Shown one piece after another: positions 1 to 8,315 of a stretch of 64,000 bases of DNA (its first letter is position 1; each line of letters opens with the position of its first letter). Position numbers and translations under genes: made by a program. A model generated the notes under the pieces. The model did no database searches and was not told where the DNA came from. It was given only the letters and a program-made list of their open reading frames with translations. Source of the stretch: Methylorubrum rhodinum (GTDB lineage Bacteria; Pseudomonadota; Alphaproteobacteria; Rhizobiales; Beijerinckiaceae); the NCBI RefSeq assembly GCF_014199935.1, contig NZ_JACHOP010000011.1, positions 62,001 to 126,000 of the forward strand, read 5' to 3'.

Positions 1-1339
1 GGGCCAGCCCGTCGCTCCAGGCCCGGCGGTGCGGCCGGGCCAGCGGAAGCAGGGCCGCGACGATCCAGGCCGCGAAGAAGGCGCGGATCTCCATGTCCGC
101 ACGGCCGGCGAGGTCGGTCGGCAGCAGGCGGTTGGCGAGGAAGTACACGGCCACAGCGGCGGGCAGGCCGGCGATGCTGCCGATGTTGAGGGCCTGAACG
201 AGGCGCAGGCCGAGGAAGGGCCGCTCGTTCGGCCTCGGCAGCCGGGCGAGCGACCACAGCACGAGGCCGGTCGCCACCATGGCGGAGCCCATGATCCCGC
301 ACAGGACGAACAGCAGCCGCAGGCCGGTATCGGCGAAATGCGCCACGTGCAGGCCGATCAGGGTCGAGACGGTCCTGGCCGCGGGCTTGAGGTCGCCGCC
401 GCGGATCTCCAGCAGCGCCCCGCTCGCGCCGTCGAAGGCGATGTGGGTCGGCGTGTGGGCAAGCCCGTGCGGCTCCTCGAACATCGCGACGACCGTGGCC
501 CGGGCGTCGCCGTGATTCGTGACGGTGAGCCGTTCGAGCCGCTCCGGCACGGTGGCCAGCGCCTGTGCGATCATCGGCCCGAGGGGCGCGGGAGGGGCCG
601 GCCGGCCGGCGGGCGGGCGCGGTGCCGTGATCCAGCCGGCTTCGGTGAAGAAGGCGCGGGTGTCGCCCTCGTAGGCCGCGGTGACGCCCCAGGGCATGTA
701 GAACGTCGCGAGCGCCACGACGCCCGTGTAGGTGATCATCAGGTGGAACGGCAGCGCCAGCACGCCGGTGACGTTATGCGCGTCGAGGAAGCTGCGGCGC
801 GGGGCCTTGTCCCGGCGGAAGGTGAAGAAGTCGGCGAAGATGCGCTTGTGGGTGACGATGCCGGAGATCAGCGCGACCAGCATGATCATGGCGCAGGCGC
901 CGACGATCCAGCGCCCCCAGAGCGGCGGCATGTGCAGCTCGTAATGGAAGCGGTAGAGGAAATCGCCGCCTTCCGTGTCGCGCGATGCCGCCTCGACGCC
1001 CGTATGCGGATCGAGGAGCACGTGGCCGGGCGGCTCGCCGGGGCGGGTGCGCCAGAACAGGTCGAGCAGCAGCCGCTCGGGCTGCGGCATCCCGATGAAC
1101 CAGGTCCTCGCCTTCGGAGCGTGGCGTTCGAGATAGGCGACCGCCCGCTCGGCCGCCCCCGGCAGGTCGGCAGGCGCGATCGTCCGGACTTGTGCCAGCT
1201 CGGGCCGCATCCAGCGGGAGATGTCGGCGCGGTAGTAGCTCGCGGTGCCGGTGACGAAGATGGCGAACAGCACCCAGCCGACCACGAGGCCGGCCCAGGT
1301 GTGGAGCCACGCCATCGACCGGCGGAAGCCGCCCTTCAC
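1..1339 (-). CDS. PepSY-associated transmembrane protein, 3' end beyond the window
   Basis: The protein reads from a GTG at 1339 and continues off the left edge after about 446 residues. It begins with a short basic stretch, then the LHTWAGL signature of PepSY-TM proteins (His13) at the start of the first membrane helix. Further hydrophobic helices and a periplasmic PepSY-like segment follow. PepSY-TM proteins of this type are commonly encoded next to TonB-dependent siderophore receptors and are thought to act as inner-membrane ferric-siderophore reductases; that role is inferred from context. The GTG overlaps the TGA of the upstream DUF3649 gene by 4 nt (GTGA), so the two are translationally coupled and probably last in the iron operon. 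Confidence 0.85.
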   Translation of the reverse strand, partial: MKGGFRRSMAWLHTWAGLVVGWVLFAIFVTGTASYYRADISRWMRPELAQVRTIAPADLPGAAERAVAYLERHAPKARTWFIGMPQPERLLLDLFWRTRPGEPPGHVLLDPHTGVEAASRDTEGGDFLYRFHYELHMPPLWGRWIVGACAMIMLVALISGIVTHKRIFADFFTFRRDKAPRRSFLDAHNVTGVLALPFHLMITYTGVVALATFYMPWGVTAAYEGDTRAFFTEAGWITAPRPPAGRPAPPAPLGPMIAQALATVPERLERLTVTNHGDARATVVAMFEEPHGLAHTPTHIAFDGASGALLEIRGGDLKPAARTVSTLIGLHVAHFADTGLRLLFVLCGIMGSAMVATGLVLWSLARLPRPNERPFLGLRLVQALNIGSIAGLPAAVAVYFLANRLLPTDLAGRADMEIRAFFAAWIVAALLPLARPHRRAWSDGLA

Positions 1340-1638
1340 GGGACACCCCGCATCGCCAGCCCCAGCAGGCCGCCGAGGACCAGGGCCGAGCCCGCCACGA
1401 TGAGAGCCGCCCGCCGGAGCGAGCGCACCGCGAAGACGACGACGGCGACCGCGGGCATCAGGAGGAAGCCGAGAAGCGTCGCGGCGGCCACCGCCTCGGG
1501 GCGCGCCAGCGGCAGCGCCAGCGACAGGAGCGCGGTGGCGAGCGCCGCGAGCCCGTAGCCGCCGCCCGCTGCCAGCACGACGCGGCCGGCGACGGAGAGC
1601 CGCCCGCGTCGAGCGATCGATGCGCCTCCCGCCGTCAT
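1336..1638 (-). CDS. DUF3649-type small membrane protein of an iron-uptake locus
   Basis: A 100-residue hydrophobic protein with about three predicted membrane helices (roughly residues 18-40, 48-68 and 74-95) separated by short arginine-containing loops. Size, topology and position between a TonB-dependent receptor and a PepSY-TM protein match the DUF3649 family, whose members sit in siderophore-uptake operons without a defined biochemical role. It starts 27 nt after the receptor stop codon and overlaps the next gene by 4 nt, so it is almost certainly co-transcribed with both. A function in inner-membrane iron handling is inferred from neighbours only. Confidence 0.75.
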   Translation of the reverse strand: MTAGGASIARRGRLSVAGRVVLAAGGGYGLAALATALLSLALPLARPEAVAAATLLGFLLMPAVAVVVFAVRSLRRAALIVAGSALVLGGLLGLAMRGVP

Positions 1639-1665
1639 CGGGCCCCTATCGATCCCAGTACGGCA

Positions 1666-4194
1666 TCAGAAGTCGACCGCGGCGGAGAGGATGAAGGTCC
1701 GCGGCGCGCCGACGGCGAGGAAGCCGCGGGCGGCCGACGCCCAGTAGCGCTCGTCGAACAGGTTCTGGACGGTGGCGCGCAGCACCACCGGCTTGCCGTT
1801 CACGCCCTCGAAGGCGTAGCGCAGGCCGGCATCGAAGCGCGTCCAGTCCGGGACCGTCTGGGTGTTGCCCGTATCGTAATACACGCCGCTGGTATACATC
1901 GCCCGGCCGGTCAGGGTCAGGCCGGGGGCGAGCCACGGCGGCAGGTCGACTTCGCCGTAGAGGTTGAACGCCGTGCTGGGCACGCCGGGCGCGATGTTCC
2001 CGTTCGTCAACCGCGGATCGATGAAGGTCACGCCCCCGAGCAGCCGCACGCCCGGGACAGGCTCGCCGAAGACGTTGAACTCGGCACCGCGATTGCGCTG
2101 GAGGCCGGCGACGGAGAAGATGCGCGTGAGGGGATCGGTGAAGGCGTTCGGCTGCTCGATCTCGAACAGCGCGGCCGTGACGGCGACGGTGCCGAAATCG
2201 TACTTGGTGCCGATCTCCTTCTGCCGGCTGACGACGGGCGCGAAGATCTCCCCCGCATTGGCCGCCAGGGCCGGCGCGGTGGGGCCCTCGGTGAGCGCCT
2301 CGATGTAGTTTCCATAGAACGAGAGGTTCTCGAAGGGCCGCACCACCAGGGCGATGGCCGGGCTGAAGGCGCTCTCCGCGTAGCTGGACGCCAGATTCCC
2401 CTGTGTCGGCACCGGACGGGTGACGTAGCTCTTCAGTCCGATCTCCTGATAGCGCCCGCCGAGCGTCAGCAGGAACCGGTCGTCGCCGCCGAGCGAGAGG
2501 GTGTCGGCCACCGCCACGCTGCGGGCGGTGAGTTCGGAGAAGAGCGGCTGCTGGCTGGCGCGCGGCAAGCCGAACGTCGCGATCGAGCCGAACGGCAGGG
2601 AGACGGGATCGAAGATGTTGGTCTCGAAGCTCGGAAGGCTCGGCGGGAAGTAGCCCCGCGAGAAGTTCTTGTTGTTCACCTCGACGGCCGAGACCGTCAG
2701 CCGATGGCCGAGGAACCCGGTCTGGAAGTTCGAGCGCAGGCCGATCTCGCCGGTCATGCCCTGCAACTCGGTGGGGGCGATGGCGAGCGTGTTGGTGGCC
2801 TGCCCCGTGGGGCTGGTGATCAGGTAGTACGAGCTCAGGGAATCCTCGCGATAGCGGCTGATGCCGCCGGCCACGTAGACCGTCGTCTCGGGGAGCAGGT
2901 CGTACTCGACCCGGCCCGCGGCCATGTCGTAGACGCTGTCGTTGTACTCGAAGGCGCTCGCCGTGTTGCGGCGGTTCGCCGGGTTTCGCGGGATCAGGAC
3001 ATTGGGGGCCGCCGCGTTGAACAGCGACGTCGGCGCGGTGATGTTCTGGCGGCTGTGCGTCAGGTCGAGCGCGGCGCGGAAGCGCTCGCCGCGGTAGTCG
3101 AGGCCCAGCGCGGCGACCCCGACCTCGATCTCGTTCTTGTCGAGCGGCGTGGCGCCGTTGCGGTAGGCGCCGTTGAAGCGCACGCCCCATTCCTTGAACT
3201 GGCCGAAGCGGCGGCCGAGATCGGCGTGGGTCCAGATCTGCGCGTCGCTGATATAGGTCGTGGTGAGGCGGGCGAGCGGCTCGTCGTAGGCGCGCTTGGG
3301 GATGAGGTTGATCGTGCCGCCGACGCGGCCGGTGCCGCCGCTCAGGAGCGCGGTCGGCCCCAGCAGAACCTCGACCCGCTCGATTCCTTCCACGAAGTGA
3401 CGGCGCGGGTTGGCGATGTAGAACAGGCCGTCGAAGGCCGTGTCGAGATTGGTCACCGAGAAGCCGCGGATGAAGTAGGAATCGCGCTCGCTGAACGGCG
3501 GCGCGTCGCTGCGCACGGATGGGTTGTTCAGCACCACGTCGGCGACCGACCGCGCCTCCTGATCACGGATCAGCTTCTCGGTGTAGCCGGTGACGCTGAA
3601 GGGGGTCGCCAGGACGGAGCGGTTGCCGAGCATGCCGATCCGGGCGCCCGTGCCGACCTGCCCGCCGGCATAGGGGACGGGCGGCTGCCCCACGGTGCCG
3701 GAGCGGGGCGGCAGGCCGGCGGCGACGATCGCCGTTCCCCGGCCTTCGCCCTCGACGCTCAGTTCGTCGAGGCGCACCGAGGCGACCGGCTCGGGGCCGA
3801 ACTGGACGTAGCGCGGGTTGATCAGCGTGATCGTCGAGGCGCCTGCCGGCCGGTGGGTCAGGCCGGTGCCTTCCAGGAGCCTGGTCAGGGCGTCGAGCGG
3901 GGAGAACGTGCCGTCGAGGCCCTCCGTCTCCAGCGTCGCGGTCAACTCGGTCGGGTAGACCAGCTTGACGCCCGCCTGCTCGGTGAAGGCGACGAGGCCG
4001 CTCTCCAGCGATCCCTTCGGGATGGTCAGCCGGACGCTGGCGCCGTCCCGCGCGGCACGGGCAGCTTGCGCGGGCGCGGCGGTCTGAGCGGCGGCGGCCT
4101 GCACCAACACCGCGACCGACACGCCGGCCAGCGCGATCCCCGCCATCCGGCCCCGTGAAACCCTGCTGCCGCGCAACGCCAAATTCGTGGCCAT
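1666..4194 (-). CDS. TonB-dependent ferric-siderophore receptor with STN signalling domain (FecA type)
   Basis: An 842-residue outer-membrane receptor. A signal peptide (cleavage near residue 36, AAAQ) is followed by an STN (secretin/TonB N-terminal) domain at about residues 53-127, containing AFTEQAGVKLVYP. A plug domain lies near 190-300, and a beta-barrel fills the rest and ends in the typical terminal phenylalanine (SAAVDF). STN domains contact FecR-type regulators, so this receptor should both import a ferric chelate with TonB energy and signal ligand binding. The FecR and FecI genes lie just upstream on the same strand, which fits the FecIRA scheme. The exact siderophore cannot be read from the sequence. 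The ATG at 4194 gives a normal signal peptide. Confidence 0.93.
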   Translation of the reverse strand: MATNLALRGSRVSRGRMAGIALAGVSVAVLVQAAAAQTAAPAQAARAARDGASVRLTIPKGSLESGLVAFTEQAGVKLVYPTELTATLETEGLDGTFSPLDALTRLLEGTGLTHRPAGASTITLINPRYVQFGPEPVASVRLDELSVEGEGRGTAIVAAGLPPRSGTVGQPPVPYAGGQVGTGARIGMLGNRSVLATPFSVTGYTEKLIRDQEARSVADVVLNNPSVRSDAPPFSERDSYFIRGFSVTNLDTAFDGLFYIANPRRHFVEGIERVEVLLGPTALLSGGTGRVGGTINLIPKRAYDEPLARLTTTYISDAQIWTHADLGRRFGQFKEWGVRFNGAYRNGATPLDKNEIEVGVAALGLDYRGERFRAALDLTHSRQNITAPTSLFNAAAPNVLIPRNPANRRNTASAFEYNDSVYDMAAGRVEYDLLPETTVYVAGGISRYREDSLSSYYLITSPTGQATNTLAIAPTELQGMTGEIGLRSNFQTGFLGHRLTVSAVEVNNKNFSRGYFPPSLPSFETNIFDPVSLPFGSIATFGLPRASQQPLFSELTARSVAVADTLSLGGDDRFLLTLGGRYQEIGLKSYVTRPVPTQGNLASSYAESAFSPAIALVVRPFENLSFYGNYIEALTEGPTAPALAANAGEIFAPVVSRQKEIGTKYDFGTVAVTAALFEIEQPNAFTDPLTRIFSVAGLQRNRGAEFNVFGEPVPGVRLLGGVTFIDPRLTNGNIAPGVPSTAFNLYGEVDLPPWLAPGLTLTGRAMYTSGVYYDTGNTQTVPDWTRFDAGLRYAFEGVNGKPVVLRATVQNLFDERYWASAARGFLAVGAPRTFILSAAVDF

Positions 4195-4398
4195 GTTCGT
4201 GCCCCATCGATCCGTCGAGGGGCGGCGCGCTTCGCGCTCTCTCGCTCCTCACCGATCAAGATCAACGGGGGCGCGATCTCCTGACGTCGGGCGCCGACTT
4301 TTTCTCGCGCGGTGCCTCGGTCCGACAGGATGGGGCCGGCCTGTCGGACAAAGCCGATCCGGGTGTCCGTCCGGTCGTCGTCGAGCGCACGACGACGG

Positions 4399-4536
4399 TC
4401 AGTGCCAGAGGGAGAGCCATGCCGAGTGGCACAGGACGGTCAGCGCGAGCGCGCCGTAGAAGCCGACGCCGAGGGTCGCGAACAGGATATTCCGATCCCG
4501 GCGGCACCGACTCAAGTGATCGTGGACGTGGTACAT
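4399..4536 (-). CDS. possible 45-residue single-helix membrane microprotein
   Basis: A short open frame between fecR and the receptor. From the ATG at 4536 it encodes 45 residues: a polar N-terminus rich in His and Arg, then one hydrophobic helix near the C-terminus (GVGFYGALALTVLCHSAW). The frame can be extended to 4587, but the internal ATG is preferred because the upstream part is not protein-like. Its position inside an iron-regulated block and its single helix suggest a small membrane partner, but no family was recognised and the ribosome binding site is weak. It could be spurious. Confidence 0.35.
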   Translation of the reverse strand: MYHVHDHLSRCRRDRNILFATLGVGFYGALALTVLCHSAWLSLWH

Positions 4537-4601
4537 CTCGCATCTCGAAGGCTTGCTGCGATGGCAAGAAGATGCCGCCGATCGCATATAGATGCGAGAT
4601 G
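4534..4601. promoter_or_regulatory. inverted repeat between fecR and the receptor gene
   Basis: Perfect 12-bp arms CATCTCGCATCT (4534-4545) and AGATGCGAGATG (4590-4601) enclose a 44-nt AT-richer spacer. The left arm touches the start codon of the possible microprotein. It lies in the 520-bp gap before the receptor gene, where an Irr/Fur-type or sigma-dependent control region would be expected. It does not match a known operator that I can name. Confidence 0.35.
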
Positions 4602-4717
4602 ATTCGAGGCGCGCGGATATAAGTATCTCGTTAGGAGCGTCTCGAATCGCGGGAGAGGATCGTTTCGATTCCGTCGCTCGGCGTGGTCCGCCCCCCAGGT
4701 CTCGGCCGTGGCTCGGA

Positions 4718-5710
4718 TCACAGGGGCGATCCGACGAGGACCAGGAGGGGCGAGACGCGCCGGATGCGCGCGCCCATCGTGGCGGCGATGGCGTCGAGGG
4801 CCTCGTCGGTGTCGCGGGCGTCGAACGCCCCGGTCACGCGCCGCTCGCCGAGGCGGCGGTCGAGCAGGAGGATGCGGCCGTGGCGGTAGCGGCCGAGTTC
4901 GGTGAGCACGGTCGAGAGGGTCTGGCCGGCGAAGAGCAGCCGGCCGTCGCGCCAGGCCATGCTCCGCTCGACGTTCGCCGCTTCCGCGGTGAGCGAAGAA
5001 TCCTCGCCGCGGTGGACGGCTTGCCCGGCGGAGACCAGGGCCCGGCGGCCCGCCTCCGCTACGTCGACGCGCCCTTCCGCGACGCCGACCGGGCTGTCGG
5101 TCCCGTCGGCGCGCACGAAGAAGCGGGTTCCGACCGCCCGCGCGCTCAAGGTCCCGGCCTCGACCGTGAAGGGCCGGCCCGCGTCCGGCACCACGTCGAA
5201 GCTCGCCTCGCCGCGCAGCAGCGCGATCCGGCGTTCCCCCGCGGTGAAGCGCAGAACCAGGGCGGTGTCGGTGTTGAGATCGACGCGGCTGCCGTCGGGC
5301 AGGGTCGCGTGGGCGATGTCGCCGACGCCGCTCCAGAGATCCGCCCGCCAGCGATCGACGAGGCCGTAGCGGTCGGCGAGCACGCCCGCGAGCAGGGCGG
5401 CGGCGGCGAGACCGGTCACGGCCCTGGGCCCCCTCCCGCGCCGCGTACCCGTCGTCGACTTGGACTTCTTGGGCTGCTTGGGCGCCTCGGGGCGGCGGTC
5501 GGGCAGCTCTCCGAGCCGGCGCCACAGGGCATCCATCTCGGCATGGGCCGCGGCATGGGCCGGATCGGCGGCAAGCCAGACGTCGAACGCGGCCCGATCC
5601 GCCTCGGTGGCGTCGGCGGAGGACAGGCGGGCGACCCAGCCCGCGGCTTCCTCAAGGACCGGGTCGTCGCTCTCGCCGCGCTCCGCGTCGGTCTGTTCGG
5701 TGCCGGCCAC
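4718..5710 (-). CDS. fecR: FecR-family anti-sigma/sigma regulator
   Basis: A 330-residue inner-membrane signal transducer. The N-terminal cytoplasmic DUF4880 segment (about residues 18-62, with AAGWVARLSSADATEADRAA and the W-A/D pattern) is followed by one membrane helix at about 97-113. The periplasmic FecR domain (about 130-225, including LPDGSRVDLNTDTAL) comes next, and the C-terminal region (about 255-330) probably docks the receptor STN domain. Family knowledge: FecR proteins hold or activate a cognate ECF sigma factor in response to a loaded receptor. It lies 91 nt downstream of the sigma factor gene and upstream of the STN-bearing receptor, giving the complete cascade. Confidence 0.9.
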   Translation of the reverse strand: MAGTEQTDAERGESDDPVLEEAAGWVARLSSADATEADRAAFDVWLAADPAHAAAHAEMDALWRRLGELPDRRPEAPKQPKKSKSTTGTRRGRGPRAVTGLAAAALLAGVLADRYGLVDRWRADLWSGVGDIAHATLPDGSRVDLNTDTALVLRFTAGERRIALLRGEASFDVVPDAGRPFTVEAGTLSARAVGTRFFVRADGTDSPVGVAEGRVDVAEAGRRALVSAGQAVHRGEDSSLTAEAANVERSMAWRDGRLLFAGQTLSTVLTELGRYRHGRILLLDRRLGERRVTGAFDARDTDEALDAIAATMGARIRRVSPLLVLVGSPL

Positions 5711-5801
5711 GCCGCTTCCCCCGGATCTCGCGCCCCATGTCCGGCGATGCGCTCTCCCGTCCTTGAGATCAACGAGGCGCCGATCTCCTGAGGTTGTGCC
5801 C

Positions 5802-6329
5802 TCAAAAATGTTCGAGCCGGCGGCGGCAGTGCAGCAGCGCCTTGATGATGTGCTTCTCGACCATGTTGCGCGAGACGCCGAGGCGAACCGCGATCTCCCC
5901 GTTCGCCAGACCCTCGAAGCGGCTCAGCAGGAACACCTCGCGGCAGCGCGGCGGCAAAGCGTCCACGGCCGCGGCGAGGCGCCTCAGCTCCTGCCGGGCG
6001 ATCGCCTGCCGCTCGGGCAGGGCCATGCCGTCGACGATGTCCACGAGATCCGCCTCGCCCTCGTCCGCGAACAGCCGCCGCTCGAGCCGGTGGCGGTTGC
6101 GGGTGCGCAGCGCGACGTTGTGGGCGATCCGGAACAGGAGCGCCGTGGGATGCTCGACGCCGGTGCGCGACAGGGCCGAGAGCATGCGCAGGTAGGTCTC
6201 CTGCGTCGCGTCGGCGGCGTCGGTCGGGTTGCCGAGCATGCGCAGGAGGAAGCGCTGCAGCCGCAATCCCTCTCGCCGATGAAGAGCATCGACCGATACT
6301 CCGCCCATCTCCCAAGTCCTGTCGCTCAC
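5802..6329 (-). CDS. fecI: ECF RNA polymerase sigma factor, FecI type
   Basis: A 175-residue ECF sigma factor. Region 2 (about residues 18-85) carries NPTDAADATQETYLRML, the family core for -10 recognition. Region 4 (about 115-168) carries LPPRCREVFLLSRFEGLANG and a helix-turn-helix ending VSRNMVEKHI, which reads the -35 element. There is no additional domain. Together with the adjacent FecR and the STN receptor it should direct transcription of the receptor operon when an iron chelate is bound outside. The upstream 390-bp gap is AT-rich near 6400-6520 and probably contains the iron-responsive promoter. Confidence 0.92.
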   Translation of the reverse strand: MSDRTWEMGGVSVDALHRREGLRLQRFLLRMLGNPTDAADATQETYLRMLSALSRTGVEHPTALLFRIAHNVALRTRNRHRLERRLFADEGEADLVDIVDGMALPERQAIARQELRRLAAAVDALPPRCREVFLLSRFEGLANGEIAVRLGVSRNMVEKHIIKALLHCRRRLEHF

Positions 6330-6716
6330 GGCCCCTCGCGCCTCTTCGTTGTCCTGAGGGTGAGGGCGTGATGAGGCAAGACGCGTGCTGGCATCCCGTC
6401 AGTTTAAACAGCTTCCAATCTGGGCCGTCATCGGAGGACAAATCTTTGGAATGCCAGAGAAAAACTGCGAAGCCTGGAGCAAGATGAGCTGGAATAATTA
6501 AAGTATCGGATTCAATTCATGCCGTTGTTGCGCGAAAGTAACAGCCGGCAGAGAGGTGCCCCGCGTGACCCGGGAGTCCGAGGCAGGAGGACGCGCCGGC
6601 CGCGCATGAACGGGGCGAACATGGCGGCCGGCGCGCTCGCGAACGGGAGCGACGAGGCTCGACCGCCGCGATCGGGGATCGCTTCCCTCAACGCCCGAAC
6701 GGTCCGGCCGGCCCCG
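6330..6716. other. intergenic region between fecI and the lysR gene
   Basis: 387 bp without a supported gene. The part from 6395 to 6535 is clearly more AT-rich than its surroundings (for example ATAATTAAAGTATCGG near 6494) and is the likely promoter region of the fecI-fecR-receptor block. No convincing Irr or Fur box was identified by eye. The remainder, 6540-6716, is ordinary GC-rich spacer downstream of the lysR stop. Confidence 0.5.
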
Positions 6717-7637
6717 TCACATCGTGCGGCGCAGCGTCACGATGGTCTCGCGCAGCCAGCGCTGGCTCGGCACGGCATCGTTGGAGACGTGCCAGATCAT
6801 CGAGATCGCGACGTCCGGCAGGTCGACCGGGGCGGGGCTCACCGTCAGCCCCATGCTGTCGGCGAAGAAGCGCGCCAGCCGCGAATGCATCGTGGCGATG
6901 ACCGGGGCTTGGCGCACCACGAACGGCATCACCGAGAAGCGCGGCGAGGTCAGCGCGATGACGCGCTTGCGGCCGATCTTGGCGAGCGCGTCGTCCACCA
7001 CGCCGTGGGCGCTCTCCACGAGGCTGGTGAGCAGGTGGGGGAAGCGCAGGTAGTCGTCGAGCGAGATCGGGGGCTCGAGGCCGACGAGGTCGGCGTTGAA
7101 CAGGCAGAGATAGCTCTCCTTGTTCAGGATGCGCCGCTTGTGGTGCGTCTGCCCCTGTTCGAACACGCCGATGCCGAGATCGACCCGCCCGCTGTCGAGG
7201 TCGTCGAGGATGCGGTGGCGATCGACCGTGTGCAGCAGGAGCTTCACCCCCGGGGCCCGCGCCTGCAGATGCGCGATGAGGTTCGGCATCAGGAGCACCT
7301 CGGTCGAGTCCGGGATGCCCAGCGTGAAGGTGATGTCGGCCGTGTCCGGATCGAACGCGGCCGGCGGCGCGGTGATCCGCTGGATCTGCGCCAGCGCCGC
7401 CTGCATCGGCTCGATCAGGGCGAGCGCCCGCGGCGTCGGACGCATGCCGTCGGGCCCGCGGGTCAGCAATTCGTCCGAGAAGGTCGTGCGCAAGCGGCCC
7501 AGGGCGTGGCTCATCGCCGATTGGCTGATGCCGATCCGCCCCGCCGCCCGCGTCACGCTCCGCTCCGTCAGCAGCGCGTCGAGCGCCACGAGCAAATTCA
7601 GGTCGAGCCGAGCAAGATGCACGTGATCGATGCGCAT
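6717..7637 (-). CDS. LysR-family transcriptional regulator
   Basis: A 306-residue LTTR. The N-terminal winged helix-turn-helix spans about residues 10-67, with LDLNLLVALDALLTERSVT followed by the recognition-helix signature ISQSAMSHALGRLR. The C-terminal two-lobe effector domain (about 95-300) includes ADITFTLGIPDSTEVLLMP. The start ATG at 7637 sits next to an imperfect dyad and has no obvious Shine-Dalgarno sequence. It is divergent from a small exported protein gene and lies near the tctCBA transporter genes, either of which could be its target. The effector is unknown. Confidence 0.92.
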   Translation of the reverse strand: MRIDHVHLARLDLNLLVALDALLTERSVTRAAGRIGISQSAMSHALGRLRTTFSDELLTRGPDGMRPTPRALALIEPMQAALAQIQRITAPPAAFDPDTADITFTLGIPDSTEVLLMPNLIAHLQARAPGVKLLLHTVDRHRILDDLDSGRVDLGIGVFEQGQTHHKRRILNKESYLCLFNADLVGLEPPISLDDYLRFPHLLTSLVESAHGVVDDALAKIGRKRVIALTSPRFSVMPFVVRQAPVIATMHSRLARFFADSMGLTVSPAPVDLPDVAISMIWHVSNDAVPSQRWLRETIVTLRRTM

Positions 7638-7638
7638 T

Positions 7639-7662
7639 ATGAAATCAGCCCATTTGATTCAT
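7639..7662. promoter_or_regulatory. candidate LysR operator dyad
   Basis: ATGAAATCA (7639-7647) and TGATTCAT (7655-7662) form an imperfect inverted repeat with one bulged base, immediately upstream of the lysR start codon. LTTRs typically bind such T-N11-A type dyads in the divergent promoter region and repress themselves. Assignment to this regulator is by position only. Confidence 0.45.
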
Positions 7663-7738
7663 GGCACCGACATCAGCACATTCCTCCTCACGAAGCGACG
7701 GGGAACCCGCCGCAGAAACGACGAAGAGGCTGAACCCG

Positions 7739-7987
7739 ATGTCCAAGCAGATCATCTCGCGCGCCGCCGCCGGCCTGGCGCTGACCCTTCTCGCCACCGC
7801 CGCCGTCGCGGGCGAGCCGGCCGCCATCCACAACACCAAGACGGTCGGCGCGCTGACCCTGGAGACCCAGGGGCTGGCCACCGACACCGGCTCGGTGCAC
7901 CGCCAGGGCGGCTACGCCCTCCCCGGCGCCGTCCAGTGGAAGGTCCCGGCCGCCGACGACCGCGTCAAGCAGGCCGCCGCCTTCTAA
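7739..7987 (+). CDS. small exported protein of unknown function
   Basis: An 82-residue protein with a clear Sec signal peptide (SRAAAGLALTLLATAAVA, cleavage near residue 24). The mature part is about 58 polar residues without cysteines (GALTLETQGLATDTG). I do not recognise a family. The ATG at 7739 was chosen because it starts exactly at the signal peptide; an upstream in-frame start at 7661 would add an unlikely polar extension. It is divergent from the LysR gene across about 100 bp holding the candidate operator, so it may be that regulator's target. It is followed by a strong palindrome that could end transcription. Confidence 0.7.
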   Translation: MSKQIISRAAAGLALTLLATAAVAGEPAAIHNTKTVGALTLETQGLATDTGSVHRQGGYALPGAVQWKVPAADDRVKQAAAF

Positions 7988-7990
7988 AAC

Positions 7991-8027
7991 GCAGTCCGAC
8001 GAAGCGGATGCCGCTTCGTCGGACTGC
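7991..8027. terminator. perfect 17-bp palindrome after the small exported protein gene
   Basis: GCAGTCCGACGAAGCGG (7991-8007) and its exact reverse complement (8011-8027) flank a 3-nt loop, starting three bases after the stop codon. It could act as a rho-independent terminator although no T-run follows. It may equally be part of a mobile palindromic repeat, because a second perfect palindrome lies 20 bp away. Confidence 0.6.
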
Positions 8028-8046
8028 ACATCCAAGCAAGGACTTG

Positions 8047-8083
8047 GCGCATCGTCCCGGATCTCGCATCCGGGACGATGCGC
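8047..8083. repeat. second perfect palindrome (16-bp stem)
   Basis: GCGCATCGTCCCGGAT (8047-8062) pairs exactly with ATCCGGGACGATGCGC (8068-8083) around a 5-nt loop. With the palindrome at 7991 it makes a double-hairpin unit of about 93 bp between the small exported gene and the convergent tctA gene, resembling a REP/BIME-type arrangement. Confidence 0.6.
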
Positions 8084-8315
8084 GATGTTGCCGATCGCGC
8101 ACCCTCGGGTTGCGCAGGCCCAAGGCGGAGCGCGGCGCGAACAGGCCGCCCGCGAGCCCGGCCCACAGGCGCGCCGTCCCGCCGGAATCGCGGCGGGCGC
8201 TCCATCGCCCGCACGGTGCGGATCGCCTCGGTGAGCGAGGGGCGCCCGTGGAAGACCCGCGCGCGGGTCGCCTCGGCCTCGACGTGTGACGGTTCGATGA
8301 CGGGCCGGCGGCGCC
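8084..8315. other. spacer between double palindrome and tctA
   Basis: GC-rich sequence without a supported gene. A minus-strand open frame exists here but starts without a recognisable ribosome binding site and shows no known domain. I see no further structure. Confidence 0.4.

Noticed and set aside
29-1558. Long plus-strand open frame antisense to the PepSY and DUF3649 genes
   Set aside because: Composition is arginine/glycine-rich and low-complexity, typical of GC-rich antisense frames; the minus strand carries recognisable domains.
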